64,000 nt of DNA. Origin: Burkholderia sp. Bp8963 (GTDB lineage: Bacteria; Pseudomonadota; Gammaproteobacteria; Burkholderiales; Burkholderiaceae). Location: NCBI RefSeq assembly GCF_003854275.1, contig NZ_QTQP01000002.1, forward strand, positions 1 through 64,000, written 5' to 3'. The translations under genes and the position numbers were made by a program. Below, in pieces: positions 35,072 to 45,542 of the stretch (positions are counted from its first letter, which is position 1; each line of letters starts with the position of its first letter). The notes below the pieces were generated by a model. The model did not search any database. It was given only the letters and a program-made list of their open reading frames with translations, and was not told the origin of the DNA.

Positions 35072-35118
35072 ACGGGGCCGTCCCCGTTGAAGCGAATGGC
35101 CCGGGGTCGTCCCCGGGC
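35072..35118 (-). promoter_or_regulatory. guanidine-II (mini-ykkC) riboswitch
   Basis: On the minus strand two hairpins stand in series before gdx. The first is GCCCGGGG-ACGA-CCCCGGGC (35118-35099) and the second ACGGGG-ACGG-CCCCGT (35087-35072), with an 11-base linker. Two short GC stems, each with an ACGR tetraloop, are the defining features of the mini-ykkC motif, whose loops pair and bind guanidinium. The second stem lies just before the translation start, so ligand binding probably frees the ribosome site. A possible TATACT -10 box is at 35131-35126. Confidence 0.9.
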
Positions 35119-35216
35119 GGCGCCGAGTATAACAAGCGGCTTACGGTCTTGCAGGCTGCCGCGGCGAAAGCCGTGGCCGCAGCGACGGAGCGACCGGGCA
35201 GGCGTGCGCGGCGCGA

Positions 35217-35504
35217 TCAGTGCGTCACGCGTTTCGTCGCGCCGGCGCCGACGCAGCGGTCGTCGCGGTACATCGCCCATTCCTCGCACACGCGGCCGTC
35301 CTTGAACACGCACATGCCGATGTCGCCTTGCGGCGAGCCGCGGACCACGTGGCGGCCGCCGAGCTTCACGCAGTTCACCGACGCCGGATTTGCGAGCGCC
35401 GCCTTCGGCGGCTGCGGCTGTTGCTGTCCGGGCGGCAGCGGTTGCGCGCACACGCCGGACACGGCGAGCGCCAGCGCACAGGAGAGGGCCAGTCGGGCAA
35501 GCAT
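35217..35504 (-). CDS. DUF333 secreted protein
   Basis: A 95-aa protein with a signal peptide (MLARLALSCALALAVSGVCA) and a proline/glutamine linker. The C-terminal half is a DUF333 module: NPASVNCVKLGGRHVVRG, then MCVFKDGRVCEEWAMYRDD with conserved cysteines. Family members are small periplasmic proteins of unknown role, sometimes labelled haemolysin-like without proof. It stands alone between the gdx leader and kdpE. Confidence 0.82.
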   Translation of the reverse strand: MLARLALSCALALAVSGVCAQPLPPGQQQPQPPKAALANPASVNCVKLGGRHVVRGSPQGDIGMCVFKDGRVCEEWAMYRDDRCVGAGATKRVTH

Positions 35505-35638
35505 CGTACGCTCCTCGTTCCGTTCGCAGAACGGCCAGCATAACGGGGAATCCGCGATCCGTGTACAACGACGAAGCGCAGGCGCGCGCGCCGTGCCGCG
35601 CGGCAGGCGCGCTCGCCGCGGTCGTTACGCGGCGGCCG

Positions 35639-36337
35639 TCACGCGGCGCCGACGAGCCGGTAGCCGACCCCCGTCTCGGTGATGATGTATTCGGGCTGCG
35701 CAGGGTCGCGCTCGAGCTTCTGGCGCAGGTGCGCCATGTAGATGCGCAGGTAATGATGGCTCTCGACGTGCGACGGCCCCCATACGTCGCGCAGCAGCTG
35801 GCGGTGCGTGAGCACGCGGCCCGCGTGGCGCACGAGCGTCGCGAGGAGGCGATATTCGAGCGGCGTCAGGTGCACGATCTCGCCGTCGCGCCAGACCTGC
35901 CGCATCGCGAGATCGACGCTCACCGTGCCGAAGCACACCTTCGGCGACTCGTTCGCGCCGCCCTGGTTGCGCCGCCGCAGCTGCGCGCGGATCCGCGCGC
36001 GCAGCTCCGACACGCCGAACGGCTTGGTCAGGTAGTCGTCGGCGCCCGCATCGAGCGCGGCCACCTTCTCTTCCTCCTGCGTGCGCGCGGACAGCACGAT
36101 CACGGGCACCTCGGACCAGCCGCGCAGCTCGCGGATCACGTCGAGGCCGTCCGCATCGGGCAGGCCGAGATCGACGATCACGAGATCCGGCTTGCGCGTC
36201 GCCGCATCGATGAGCCCCTGCTTGCCGGTCTCGGCCTCGAAGACGGCGATGTCCTCCTCCTCGAGCGCGGCGCGCACGAAACGGCGGATCTGTTTTTCGT
36301 CCTCGATCAGGACGACGGTCAGGCTCGGTTCACTCAT
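35639..36337 (-). CDS. kdpE: KdpE response regulator
   Basis: A 232-aa OmpR/PhoB-type regulator. The receiver domain has the acidic pair in IEDE, the phospho-acceptor D56 in IVDLGLPD, and the conserved Thr/Lys positions (VLSAR, LTKPF). The C-terminal winged helix ends with HYLRIYMAHLRQKLE and GVGYRLV. KdpD phosphorylates it under potassium limitation and it then activates kdpFABC. Its start overlaps the kdpD stop by eight bases. Confidence 0.95.
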   Translation of the reverse strand: MSEPSLTVVLIEDEKQIRRFVRAALEEEDIAVFEAETGKQGLIDAATRKPDLVIVDLGLPDADGLDVIRELRGWSEVPVIVLSARTQEEEKVAALDAGADDYLTKPFGVSELRARIRAQLRRRNQGGANESPKVCFGTVSVDLAMRQVWRDGEIVHLTPLEYRLLATLVRHAGRVLTHRQLLRDVWGPSHVESHHYLRIYMAHLRQKLERDPAQPEYIITETGVGYRLVGAA

Positions 36338-39185
36338 GGTCTGGCGGTGGCTCGGATGATGACGGCGCGTACGGCAGCGCGTGCAGCGCCTCGGCTTCTT
36401 CTTCGGACACGACGGGCGCGGCGGGCGGCGTCTCGACTGGCAGCGTGAACCAGAAGCGCGCGCCGGTCACGTGCCCGTCGGGGGCCGTGCGGTTGAGCGC
36501 GCCGATTCTACCGCCGTGCGCCTCGACGATCGCGCGGCAGATCGCAAGGCCGAGGCCGATGCCCGGCGTCGCGGATTCCTTCTCGCCGCGCGTGAACTTG
36601 TCGAAGATCCGCGTTTCCATCCCCGGCGGCAGTCCGGGGCCGTAGTCGTCGACATGCACGCGCACGAACGGCAGACCGTCTTCGCTGACGCGTTCCGCGC
36701 CAATTTCGAGCGGCGTGTCCGGCGGCGTGTATTTCGCGGCGTTCTCGCACAGGTTCGTAAACAGGCGCTCCATCAGCACCGCGTCCATCTGCAGCAGCGG
36801 CAGGTCGGGCGGCAGCGCGACGCGCGCCGGATGCCGCGCGAGCACGCGCCGGCACGCGGCAAGCGCCGCGCCGACGGTTTCCTCGAGCAGCGACCACTGG
36901 CGCTTCAGCTGCAGGCTACCGGCCTGCAGCCGCGCCATGTCGAGCAGGTTGGTGACGATGCCCGTCATCCGCAGCGCCTCGTCATGGATCGCCTCGACGA
37001 GCTCGTCCTCGCGCGGCCCGTGCCGCGGCGCGGCCGCCGGTTCGCCGGACTGCGCGGCCGCGCGCGCATTCGCGAGCATCGACGAGAAACCGACGATCGT
37101 CGTGAGCGGCGTGCGCAGGTCGTGCGAGATCGCCGACAGCAGCGAGTTGCGCAGCCGCTCCGACTCCATGCTGACGAGCGCGTCGCGCGCGATCTCCACG
37201 TAGTGCACGCGCTCGAGCGCGAGCGCGATCTGCGCGGCGAACGCATCGAGCATCCGCTGCTGCTCGGGCACCTCGAGCTCGCGCGCATCGTTCGACACGA
37301 CCGCGAGCACGCCGCGCGTGCGCATCGGCGCTTTCAGCGGCAGGTACAGCGCGGCCGTCGCGGGCAGCGTGTCGGTGCCGTGGCCGGCCGGCTTCTGCTG
37401 GTCGTACACCCACTGGCCGACGTCGTTGTCGAGGTCGGGGCCCGTCAGCGTGACGGCGGCATCCGGCTCCTCGATCTTCTGCTGCACCTTGTCCGCGCTG
37501 TCCGGCAGCAGGATCGCGACGCGCGCGCGGAACACCTCGCTCACGTGCCGGCTGCCGATTTCGACGATCTGCTCGGTCGTCAGCGCCGCGGCCAGCTCGC
37601 GCGCCATCGCGTACATCGCGCCCGTGCGGCGTTCGCGCCGCTGCGCGACGCTCGCCTGGCGGGTCAGCGTCGACGTCAGGTGGCTGATCACGAGCGACGT
37701 CAGCAGCATCCCGAAGAAGGTCAGCAGGTATTGCGTGTCGCTGACCGAGAACGACATGCGCGGCGGCACGAAGAAGAAATCGAACGCGGCGACCGACAGG
37801 AACGACTGCAGCACCCCCGGCCCGCGCCCGAGGCGCACGGCCGAGAACACGACGCCGAGCAGGTACAGCATCACGAGGTTGGTCAGGTCGAGCCGCTCGG
37901 ACACGACGTTCGCGACCACGGTGATCGCCGCGCAGATCGCGGCCGCATACGCGTAATGGCGCGGCGGCGAGCGATGGCCGCCGAGGCGCGCGAACGCGTC
38001 GCGCCAGTCGCGCGCGCGCGCGTCGAGCGGCGCCGCGCGCACCTCGTCGCTCGCCGATGCGCGGATCAGCATCAGGTCGACGTCGCCCGCGCGCTCTGCA
38101 AGCTTCTCCCCGAACGGCCGCGCGATCCAGCGCGCGATGCCCGTCTTCTGCGAGCCGCCCGCGACGACCTTCGACACGTTGCGCACCTTCGCATAGCCGA
38201 TCAGCGCAGCCACCGCGTCGCTGCCGGCGAGCGTCGCCGTCTCCGCGCCGAGCTCGGCCGCGAGCTTCAGCGCGTTCAGCGTGCGCTCGCGCTGCGCGTC
38301 GGGCAGGCGCTGCAGCTTCGGCGTCTCCACGTAGACCGCGATCCAGTCGGCCTTCAGGCTCGCGGCGAGCCGCGCGGCCGCGCGCACGAGCGTCGGCGCC
38401 TCGGGCCCCGGCCCGACGCACACGAGCAGCCGCTCGCGCGCCTGCCAGATGCGCTGGATCGAGCGGTCGGCGCGGTATTCGCGCATCTGCGCGTCGACGC
38501 GGTCCGCAGTGCGTCGCAGCGCGAGTTCTCGCAGCGCGATCAGGTTGCCCTTGCGGAAGAAGTTGCGCACCGCGCGCTCGGCCTGCTGCGCGAGATAGAC
38601 CTTGCCGTCGCGCATCCGCGCGAGCAGCTCCTCGGCGGGCAGGTCGACGAGCGTCACCTCGTCGGCCGCGTCGAACACGCGGTCGGGCACGGTTTCCCAT
38701 ACGCGGATGCCGGTAATAGCACCGACCACGTCGTTCAGGCTCTCGAGATGCTGGACGTTGACGGTCGTAAAGACGTCGATCCCCGCGTCGAGCAGCTCGT
38801 ACACGTCCTGCCAGCGCTTCAGGTGGCGGGCGCCCTGCACGTTCGAGTGCGCGAGCTCGTCGACGAGGATCAGTTCGGGCTTGCGGGCGAGCGCGGCGTC
38901 GAGATCGAATTCGGCCAGCGTGCGGCCGCGGTATTCGATCCGCGCGAGCGGCAGCACGTCAAGGCCGTCGAGCAGTGCGGCGGTTTCGCTGCGGCCGTGG
39001 GTTTCGACGATGCCGACGACGACATCGACGCCGTCCTGCCTGCGCTGGCGCGCGGCCTGCAGCATCGCGTAGGTCTTGCCGACGCCGGCGGACGCGCCGA
39101 AGAAGATCTTGAGCTGGCCGCGCCGCTGCTTTTCTTCGTCGCGCTGCAGCTTGTCGAGGAGTTGGTCGGGATCGGGGCGGTTCAT
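36330..39185 (-). CDS. kdpD: KdpD sensor histidine kinase
   Basis: A 951-aa sensor. The N-terminal KdpD domain has a Walker-A-like FFGASAGVGKTYAML (about 29-43) and ILVDELAHSNVQGARH. A universal-stress-type domain follows at about 250-370, then four closely spaced membrane helices (about 405-500) and a GAF-like region. The kinase core has the phosphorylated histidine in AISHDLRTPL near residue 685, with ATP-binding NLCENAAKYTPP and GIGLGLAICRAI. It senses potassium or turgor and phosphorylates KdpE. It starts 160 bases after kdpC, beyond a hairpin. Confidence 0.96.
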   Translation of the reverse strand: MNRPDPDQLLDKLQRDEEKQRRGQLKIFFGASAGVGKTYAMLQAARQRRQDGVDVVVGIVETHGRSETAALLDGLDVLPLARIEYRGRTLAEFDLDAALARKPELILVDELAHSNVQGARHLKRWQDVYELLDAGIDVFTTVNVQHLESLNDVVGAITGIRVWETVPDRVFDAADEVTLVDLPAEELLARMRDGKVYLAQQAERAVRNFFRKGNLIALRELALRRTADRVDAQMREYRADRSIQRIWQARERLLVCVGPGPEAPTLVRAAARLAASLKADWIAVYVETPKLQRLPDAQRERTLNALKLAAELGAETATLAGSDAVAALIGYAKVRNVSKVVAGGSQKTGIARWIARPFGEKLAERAGDVDLMLIRASASDEVRAAPLDARARDWRDAFARLGGHRSPPRHYAYAAAICAAITVVANVVSERLDLTNLVMLYLLGVVFSAVRLGRGPGVLQSFLSVAAFDFFFVPPRMSFSVSDTQYLLTFFGMLLTSLVISHLTSTLTRQASVAQRRERRTGAMYAMARELAAALTTEQIVEIGSRHVSEVFRARVAILLPDSADKVQQKIEEPDAAVTLTGPDLDNDVGQWVYDQQKPAGHGTDTLPATAALYLPLKAPMRTRGVLAVVSNDARELEVPEQQRMLDAFAAQIALALERVHYVEIARDALVSMESERLRNSLLSAISHDLRTPLTTIVGFSSMLANARAAAQSGEPAAAPRHGPREDELVEAIHDEALRMTGIVTNLLDMARLQAGSLQLKRQWSLLEETVGAALAACRRVLARHPARVALPPDLPLLQMDAVLMERLFTNLCENAAKYTPPDTPLEIGAERVSEDGLPFVRVHVDDYGPGLPPGMETRIFDKFTRGEKESATPGIGLGLAICRAIVEAHGGRIGALNRTAPDGHVTGARFWFTLPVETPPAAPVVSEEEAEALHALPYAPSSSEPPPDHE

Positions 39186-39290
39186 GCGTGTGAACGGCAG
39201 CGCACGTCAATTGGCGCGTGTACGAGCATTGTTGATCCAAATCGCCACAAAAGGCAAAGACGGCGCAAGCGCGCCGCCGGGCGGTGGCGG

Positions 39291-39319
39291 ATCCCGCGCG
39301 GCGCAGTGCCGCACGGGAT
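39291..39319 (-). other. hairpin between kdpC and kdpD
   Basis: ATCCCG..GCGGC-GCAGT-GCCGC..CGGGAT forms an 11-bp stem with one unpaired position and a five-base loop, in the 162-base gap between kdpC and kdpD. It has no T-run, so it is not a classical terminator. It could slow or partly stop transcription, or stabilise the kdpABC message relative to kdpDE. This is structural inference. Confidence 0.5.
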
Positions 39320-39347
39320 GCCGGGTACTGCGGGTGTCGTGCCGCGC

Positions 39348-39929
39348 TCAGTGCGCGGCCTGGGCCGCGTCGAGCGCGAGGTTCAGCTTCAGCACGTTCA
39401 CGCGCGGCTCGCCGAGCACGCCGAACTGGCGGCCCGCCGTGTTCGCGGCGACGAGCTGCGCGACCGCGTCCGGCGACAGCTTGCGCGCCTTCGCGACGCG
39501 CTCGACCTGGTAAGCCGCCGCGGCCGGCGTGATCTCCGGATCGAGCCCGCTCGCGGACGCGGTCACGAGGTCGATCGGCACCGGCTTCGACATGTCGGTG
39601 CCCGCGTCGCGCAGCGCGGCGATGCGCGCCTTCACCTGGTCGGATAGCGACGGGTTCAGCGGGCCGAGGTTCGAGCCGCCGGAGCCGCTCGCGTTGTACG
39701 GCATCGGCGAAGTCGCCGACAGCCGGCCCCAGAAGTACTTCGGCGCGTCGAACTGCTGGCCGATCAGCGCGGAGCCGACCACCTTGCCGTCCTTTTCGAT
39801 CAGGCTGCCGTTGGCCTGCGACGGGAACGCGGCCTGGCCGAACACGGTCATCACGGCGGGATACGCGAGCCCCGTCACGGCCGTCAGCACGACGAAGATC
39901 ACGATAAGCGGACGAATCAACGTTTTCAT
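39348..39929 (-). CDS. kdpC: KdpC, potassium-transporting ATPase subunit C
   Basis: A 193-aa subunit with one N-terminal membrane anchor ([20 protein letters not shown]) and a periplasmic/peripheral domain with the family segments [35 protein letters not shown] and [14 protein letters not shown]. It stabilises the KdpFABC complex. The preceding kdpB ends 27 bases earlier. Confidence 0.96.
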   Translation of the reverse strand: MKTLIRPLIVIFVVLTAVTGLAYPAVMTVFGQAAFPSQANGSLIEKDGKVVGSALIGQQFDAPKYFWGRLSATSPMPYNASGSGGSNLGPLNPSLSDQVKARIAALRDAGTDMSKPVPIDLVTASASGLDPEITPAAAAYQVERVAKARKLSPDAVAQLVAANTAGRQFGVLGEPRVNVLKLNLALDAAQAAH

Positions 39930-39956
39930 GGCGAATTTCCTTCAGGTGAGGCCGCT

Positions 39957-42068
39957 TCAGGCCCAGCCAAGTGCGGCGAGCGTCATGTCGATCAGCTTGA
40001 TGAACGGGAACGGCAGCAGCACGCCGCCGAGGCCGTAGACCAGCAGGTTACGGCGCAGCAGCGACGCGGCGCCGAGCGGACGGTACGTGACGCCCTTCAG
40101 CGCGAGCGGGATCAGCGCGACGATGATCAGCGCGTTGAAGATCACCGCCGACAGGATCGCCGACGCCGGCGACGTCAAATGCATGATGTCGAGCACGCGC
40201 AGTTGCGGATAGGTCGTCACGAACGCGGCCGGGATGATCGCGAAATACTTCGCGATGTCGTTCGCGATCGAGAACGTCGTCAGCGAGCCGCGCGTCATCA
40301 GCATCTGCTTGCCGATCTCGACGATCTCGATCAGCTTGGTCGGGTTCGAGTCGAGGTCGACCATGTTGCCGGCTTCCTTCGCCGCCTGCGTGCCGCTGTT
40401 CATCGCGACCGCGACGTCGGCCTGCGCGAGCGCCGGCGCATCGTTGGTGCCGTCGCCCGTCATCGCGACGAGGCGCCCTGCCGCCTGGTGCTCGCGAATC
40501 GTCGCGAGCTTCGCCTCCGGCGTCGCTTCCGCGAGGAAGTCGTCGACCCCCGCTTCCGCCGCGATCGCCGCCGCGGTCAGCCGGTTGTCGCCCGTCACCA
40601 TCACGGTCTTGATGCCCATCTTGCGCAGTTCCGCGAAGCGCTCCTTGATGCCGCCCTTCACGATGTCCTTCAGCTCGATCACGCCGAGCACACGCGCAGC
40701 GCCTTCGCGCAGCTCCGCGACCACGAGCGGCGTGCTGCCGCGGCGCGCGACATCGTCGACCGCGCGGCGCACCTCTTCCGGGAAGCGGCTGCCGTGCGTC
40801 TCGACGTAGCGGCGGATCGCGTCGGCCGCGCCCTTGCGGATCTCGCGGTGCGGCGCCCCGGAGGAAGTCCCTTCGGGGGACAGGTCGACGCCGCTCATCC
40901 GCGTCTGCGCGGAAAAGCCGATGAACGTCGCGTGCAGTTGCGCCATGTCGCGCTGGCGAATGTTGAAGCGCTCCTTCGCGAGCACGACGATGCTGCGGCC
41001 TTCCGGCGTCTCGTCGGCGAGCGACGACAGCTGCGCGGCGTCCGCCAATGCTTCCTCGGTCACGCCCGGCGCGGGCACGAACGTGGACGCCTGGCGGTTG
41101 CCGAGCGTGATCGTGCCGGTCTTGTCGAGCAGCAGCACGTCGACGTCGCCGGCCGCTTCCACCGCGCGGCCCGACGTCGCGATCACGTTCGCCTGCATCA
41201 TCCGGCTCATCCCGGCCACGCCGATCGCGGACAACAGGCCGCCGATCGTCGTCGGGATCAGGCACACGAGCAGCGCGACGAGCGCGGTGATCGTCACCAC
41301 GTGGCCGGACTTCATGGCTTCGACCGAGAACATCGAGAACGGCAGCAGCGTCGCGGTAGCCAGCAGCATCACGATCGTCAGCGCGACGAGCAGGATCGTC
41401 AGCGCGATCTCGTTCGGCGTCTTCTTGCGCTTCGCGCCTTCGACCATCGCGATCATCCGGTCGAGGAACGCCTCGCCGGGGTTCGCGGTCACCCTCACGA
41501 CGATCCAGTCGGACAGCACGCGCGTGCCGCCCGTCACCGACGAGAAGTCGCCGCCCGATTCGCGGATCACGGGCGCGGATTCGCCGGTGATCGCCGATTC
41601 GTCGACGGACGCGACGCCGTCGACCACCTCGCCGTCCGCGGGAATCGTGTCCCCAGCCTCGACCAGCACGACGTCGCCCTTGCGCAGCTCGGTCGCGGTG
41701 GTGATGCGGATCGGCGACTTCGGATGCGGCTCGTTGAGCTTCTTCGCCATCACGTCCTTCTTCGCGCTGCGCAGCGACGCGGCCTGCGCCTTCGAGCGGC
41801 CTTCGGCGAGCGCCTCCGCGAAGTTCGCGAACAGCACCGTGAACCACAGCCACAGCGCGACCGCGAGGATGAAGCCCGCGGGCGCCTCGGCCTGGCCGAC
41901 GAGCGCGGCGATCCACAGGATCGTCGTCAGGATGCTGCCGACGTACACGCAGAACATCACCGGGTTGCGGAACTGCGTGCGCGGCGTGAGTTTCTTGAAC
42001 GACTCCACGATCGCCGGGCGCAAGAGCGCCGGATCGAACATGGAGCGGGTTGCGGAATGTTGAGTCAT
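39957..42068 (-). CDS. kdpB: KdpB, P-type ATPase subunit
   Basis: A 703-aa P-type ATPase. The phosphorylation site is DKTGTIT (near residue 315), the actuator motif is ITGESAP, and the hinge is [16 protein letters not shown]. The membrane region includes [15 protein letters not shown]. It hydrolyses ATP to drive potassium uptake through KdpA. One stretch ([20 protein letters not shown]) carries an extension in the nucleotide-binding domain that is common in this lineage. Confidence 0.97.
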   Translation of the reverse strand: MTQHSATRSMFDPALLRPAIVESFKKLTPRTQFRNPVMFCVYVGSILTTILWIAALVGQAEAPAGFILAVALWLWFTVLFANFAEALAEGRSKAQAASLRSAKKDVMAKKLNEPHPKSPIRITTATELRKGDVVLVEAGDTIPADGEVVDGVASVDESAITGESAPVIRESGGDFSSVTGGTRVLSDWIVVRVTANPGEAFLDRMIAMVEGAKRKKTPNEIALTILLVALTIVMLLATATLLPFSMFSVEAMKSGHVVTITALVALLVCLIPTTIGGLLSAIGVAGMSRMMQANVIATSGRAVEAAGDVDVLLLDKTGTITLGNRQASTFVPAPGVTEEALADAAQLSSLADETPEGRSIVVLAKERFNIRQRDMAQLHATFIGFSAQTRMSGVDLSPEGTSSGAPHREIRKGAADAIRRYVETHGSRFPEEVRRAVDDVARRGSTPLVVAELREGAARVLGVIELKDIVKGGIKERFAELRKMGIKTVMVTGDNRLTAAAIAAEAGVDDFLAEATPEAKLATIREHQAAGRLVAMTGDGTNDAPALAQADVAVAMNSGTQAAKEAGNMVDLDSNPTKLIEIVEIGKQMLMTRGSLTTFSIANDIAKYFAIIPAAFVTTYPQLRVLDIMHLTSPASAILSAVIFNALIIVALIPLALKGVTYRPLGAASLLRRNLLVYGLGGVLLPFPFIKLIDMTLAALGWA

Positions 42069-42107
42069 GGCGATCTCTTCAATGCCTTTTGTTTGTCAGC
42101 GCGCCGC

Positions 42108-43913
42108 TCAGGCGCCCAGCCACATCATCAGGTGCTCGACGCCGGGCCCGAGCGCGAGCGCAGGCACGTAGGTCAGCGCGCCGACCAGCACCACCGTGCC
42201 GAGCAGCAGCACGACGAACAGCGGACCGTGCGTCGGCAGCGTGCCGCTCGTCACCGCGATGCGCTTCTTCGCGGCGAGCGAGCCCGCGATCGCGAGCACC
42301 GGCACGATCGTGCCGAAGCGGCCGAACCACATCGCGATCGCCGTCATCCAGTTGTAGAACGGCGTGCCGACCGTCAGGCCCGCGAACGCGCTGCCGTTGT
42401 TGTTCGCGGCCGAGCTGAACGCGTACAGGATTTCCGAGAAGCCGTGCGGGCCCGGGTTTGCAATGCCGGCCTTGCCGGCATCCGCGAGCACCGCGATCGA
42501 CGTGCCGACCAGCACGAGCAGCGGCGTGAGCAGCACGACGATCGACACCATCTTCATCTCGTACGCCTCGATCTTCTTGCCCACGTATTCGGGCGTGCGG
42601 CCGATCATCAGGCCGGCGACGAACACCGCGAGCAACGCGAACACGAGCATCCCGTAGAGGCCCGAGCCGACCCCGCCGAATACCACTTCGCCGAGCTGGA
42701 TCAGCAGCATCGGCACGAGGCCGCCGAGCGGCGTCAGTGAGTCGTGCATCGTGTCGACCGCGCCGCACGACGCAGCCGTCGTCGCAACCGTGAAGATGCT
42801 GCTCTGCGCGATGCCGAAGCGCGTTTCCTTGCCTTCCATGTTGCCGCCCGCCTGCAGCGCGCCCGCCGACTGGTCGACGTGCAGCGCGTTGAGCGTCGGG
42901 TTGCCGGCCTGCTCGGCGCTCACCTCGACGCCGACCGCGACGGTGAACGCGACCGTCATCGCCGCGAGCACCGCGATGCCCTGCCGGCGGTCGCCGATCA
43001 TGCGGCCGAATACGAGGGCCAGCGCCGCCGGGATGATCAGGATCGCGAAGATCTGCACGAAGTTCGCAAACGGCGTCGGGTTCTCGTACGGATGCGCGGA
43101 GTTCGCGTTGAAGAAACCGCCGCCGTTGGTGCCGAGCATCTTGATCGCTTCCTGCGACGCGACCGGGCCCATCGCGAGCGTCTGCTTCGTGAGCGGGGTC
43201 GGCACGGTCACCGGGTTGCCCTTTTCGTCCTTGACAGGGTTGCCCTGCGCGTCGAGCTTCGGCGCTGCATAGGTGCTCGTCTGCAGCGCCGGCACGTCCT
43301 CGTACGCCTTCATGTTCTGGATCGCGCCCTGGCTGATCAGCAGCGCGGCGATGATCGCCGACAGCGGCACGAGCACGTAGAGCGTCACGCGCGTCAGGTC
43401 GACCCAGAAGTTGCCGATCGTCTGCGCGGTATGGCGCGCGAAACCGCGGATCAGCGCGATCACGACAACGATGCCGGTGGCCGCGGACAGGAAGTTCTGC
43501 ACGGTGAGGCCGAGCATCTGCGTCAGGTAGCTGACCGTCTGCTCGGGCGTGTAGTCCTGCCAGTTCGTGTTGGTGACGAAGCTGACGGCCGTATTGAACG
43601 CGCCGTCGACCGTCATCGCGCCGAACGCCTGCGGGTTGCCGGGCAGCAAGCCCTGCAAGCGCAGCAGCGCATACAGGAACAGCGCGCCGAGCGCGTTGAA
43701 CGCGATCGTCGCGATCGCGTATTGCTTCCAGCTCATTTCGCGGCTCGCGTCGACGCCGGCGATGCGATACAGGATGCGCTCGAGCGGGCCGAGCGCGCGC
43801 ACGACGCGTGAGCTGCCATCCATCACCGCGGACAGGTAGCGCGCGACCGGCACGGCCGCCGCGAGCAGCGCGACGACGAACAGCAGCGACTGGAACAGAT
43901 TGTTCGCGTTCAT
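42108..43913 (-). CDS. kdpA: KdpA, potassium channel-like subunit
   Basis: A 601-aa integral membrane subunit starting [20 protein letters not shown] at the ATG overlapping the kdpF stop (ATGA). Selectivity-filter-like loops are present ([69 protein letters not shown]). About ten transmembrane helices. It selects potassium and passes it to KdpB. Confidence 0.97.
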   Translation of the reverse strand: MNANNLFQSLLFVVALLAAAVPVARYLSAVMDGSSRVVRALGPLERILYRIAGVDASREMSWKQYAIATIAFNALGALFLYALLRLQGLLPGNPQAFGAMTVDGAFNTAVSFVTNTNWQDYTPEQTVSYLTQMLGLTVQNFLSAATGIVVVIALIRGFARHTAQTIGNFWVDLTRVTLYVLVPLSAIIAALLISQGAIQNMKAYEDVPALQTSTYAAPKLDAQGNPVKDEKGNPVTVPTPLTKQTLAMGPVASQEAIKMLGTNGGGFFNANSAHPYENPTPFANFVQIFAILIIPAALALVFGRMIGDRRQGIAVLAAMTVAFTVAVGVEVSAEQAGNPTLNALHVDQSAGALQAGGNMEGKETRFGIAQSSIFTVATTAASCGAVDTMHDSLTPLGGLVPMLLIQLGEVVFGGVGSGLYGMLVFALLAVFVAGLMIGRTPEYVGKKIEAYEMKMVSIVVLLTPLLVLVGTSIAVLADAGKAGIANPGPHGFSEILYAFSSAANNNGSAFAGLTVGTPFYNWMTAIAMWFGRFGTIVPVLAIAGSLAAKKRIAVTSGTLPTHGPLFVVLLLGTVVLVGALTYVPALALGPGVEHLMMWLGA

Positions 43914-44002
43914 TCGATGTCCTCCGCGCGCAGCAGCGCAAAGACAAGATATGCGAACAGCAAGGCGGTCGAAGCGCCCGCCAACCACAGCATCCAGGTC
44001 AT
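43910..44002 (-). CDS. kdpF: KdpF small membrane subunit
   Basis: A 30-aa single-helix peptide, beginning [20 protein letters not shown] and ending [10 protein letters not shown]. The ATG overlaps the preceding small gene's stop and its TGA overlaps the kdpA start, a fully coupled order. KdpF stabilises the Kdp complex in the membrane. It is too short for ordinary gene callers, but length and the acidic RAED(I/F) tail fit. Confidence 0.9.
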   Translation of the reverse strand: MTWMLWLAGASTALLFAYLVFALLRAEDIE

Positions 44003-44106
44003 GCTCGCCCCCCGCGGCCGTATTGCGCGAGCTTCTCGCAACCGGCGATCAAGCCAGCGATCAGTGCCGTAAACAGCACGAGACCGCCGATGAAAACCGC
44101 ATCCAT
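43999..44106 (-). CDS. 35-aa membrane peptide upstream of kdpF
   Basis: A short frame starting [20 protein letters not shown] and ending [13 protein letters not shown]. It has one hydrophobic helix (about residues 4-22) and a basic tail. GGAG lies eight bases before its ATG, and its TGA overlaps the kdpF ATG by four bases, the same coupling used through the operon. Similar small proteins precede kdpF in various proteobacteria. It may be an extra subunit or a translational leader for kdpF. Confidence 0.7.
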   Translation of the reverse strand: MDAVFIGGLVLFTALIAGLIAGCEKLAQYGRGGRA

Positions 44107-44145
44107 TTTGGTGTTCTCCGTCGTCGAAATCAGACGACTAGAACC

Positions 44146-44208
44146 TTATTGGAACGCGCGTAAAGGACGGGTCAAAGGTGTCGGGACGGGTGTAAAAAAC
44201 GCGTAAAC
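44146..44208 (-). promoter_or_regulatory. kdp promoter region, possible KdpE site
   Basis: Upstream of the kdp operon, the minus strand reads GTTTACGCGTTTTTTACA (44208-44191) followed by TTGACC at 44175-44170. The repeated TTTAC words in T-rich DNA resemble a KdpE target, and TTGACC could be a -35 box. The matching -10 box is poor, so the call is tentative. Confidence 0.35.
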
Positions 44209-44310
44209 AGGCAGGCGGGACTGGTGGAGACAGGCGGGACAGGCAGTGGCAGGCGGCGCCGCAGCGCCGCCCGGGAGTCGCGCGCCGGCGGCAAGGCCGG
44301 CGCGGCAGGG

Positions 44311-45285
44311 TCACGGAACGAGGATCGTCGAGCCGGTCGTCTTGCGCGACTCGAGGTCGGCATGCGCTCGCGCGACTTCCGCGAGCGGATAGCGCTGGTT
44401 GATGCTGGTCTTCACCTTGCCCGACAGGATCACGTCGAACAGTTCGGCAGCGGCCGCTTCGAGATCCGCGCGTTTCGCGATGTACGAGAACAGCGTCGGC
44501 CGCGTGAAGAACAACGAGCCGCGTGACGAGAATTCCTTCGAGTCGATCGGCGGCAGCGGGCCCGACGCGCTGCCGAAGCTGACGAAGTAGCCGAGCGGCG
44601 CGAGGCAGTCGAGCGAGCCGACGTAGGTATCCTTGCCGATCGAATCGTAGACGACCGGCACGCCCGCGCCGTTCGTGATCTCCTTCACGCGCTGCGTGAA
44701 GTTCTCGCGCGTATAGACGATCGTATGGTCGCAGCCGTGCGCCTTCGCGAGCTCGGCCTTCTCGTCGGAGCCGACCGTGCCGATCACGGTCGCGCCGAGG
44801 GCCTTCGCCCACTGGCACACGAGCAGGCCGACGCCGCCCGCCGCCGCATGGATCAGGATCGTGTCGCCGGCCTTCACCGGATACGTGCGGCGCAACAGGT
44901 AATGCGCGGTCAGGCCCTGCAGCATCACCGATGCCGCGTCGTCGTAGCTGATCCCGTCCGGCAGCCTGACCAGGCGCTCGGCAGGCATCACGCGCTCCTG
45001 CGCGTACGCGCCCGGCGGCTGCCCGACATAGGCGACGCGATCGCCCGGCTTGAACGCGGTCACGCCGGCGCCGACCGCCGTCACCTCGCCCGCCGCCTCC
45101 ATCCCGAGGCCACCCGGCAGTGGCTGCGGATAGAGGCCCGTACGGAAATACACGTCGATGTAGTTGAGGCCAACCGCGTGCTGCCTGATGCGGACTTCGC
45201 CCGCCTGCGGCTCGCCGACCTCGACGTCGACCCACTTCATCACTTCGGGGCCGCCCGCGTGGTCGTATCGGATTGCTTTCGGCAT
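44311..45285 (-). CDS. qor: NADPH:quinone reductase (QorA-type)
   Basis: A 324-aa MDR protein with the classical Qor signature: MPKAIRYDHAGGPEVMKW, GLNYIDVYFRTGLYP, GMEAAGEV, then IHAAAGGVGLLVCQWAKALGA for NADPH binding and GTVGSDEKAELAKAHGCDHT. No zinc ligands. It reduces quinones in the cytoplasm. It belongs to the core genome and is only distantly related to the two MDR genes in the island. Confidence 0.93.
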   Translation of the reverse strand: MPKAIRYDHAGGPEVMKWVDVEVGEPQAGEVRIRQHAVGLNYIDVYFRTGLYPQPLPGGLGMEAAGEVTAVGAGVTAFKPGDRVAYVGQPPGAYAQERVMPAERLVRLPDGISYDDAASVMLQGLTAHYLLRRTYPVKAGDTILIHAAAGGVGLLVCQWAKALGATVIGTVGSDEKAELAKAHGCDHTIVYTRENFTQRVKEITNGAGVPVVYDSIGKDTYVGSLDCLAPLGYFVSFGSASGPLPPIDSKEFSSRGSLFFTRPTLFSYIAKRADLEAAAAELFDVILSGKVKTSINQRYPLAEVARAHADLESRKTTGSTILVP

Positions 45286-45542
45286 CGTTTCGCTCCTCGT
45301 CTTCGTCTGTTGTAGGGGGACACTCCGGGTTCGGCGATACGGCGCGCCCTGCTCCGGCCTTTAGCCGGACGGGCCGCGCATCGCGACGCCAGATTCTCGC
45401 GCGTCGCGGCGATCCGTGCATTGCCCTGCCGTCAGCAGGGACTATCAGGGACAATCAGGGGCGATGCGTGCGGTCCGACGCGCCGCCAGGCCGGCCGCAC
45501 CTGGCCGGCCGCACCGAGACGGCTCCGCCCAGGCCGCGCTAC

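Noticed and set aside
36381-39647. Very long plus-strand open frame opposite kdpD
   Set aside because: It is antisense to a clear KdpD sequence. Its composition is arginine/alanine-rich, as expected from GC-rich shadow frames, and it has no recognisable domain.
40179-42740. Long plus-strand frame opposite kdpB and kdpA
   Set aside because: Shadow of high-GC coding sequence; the product is Arg/His/Asp-rich low-complexity and has no ribosome site.
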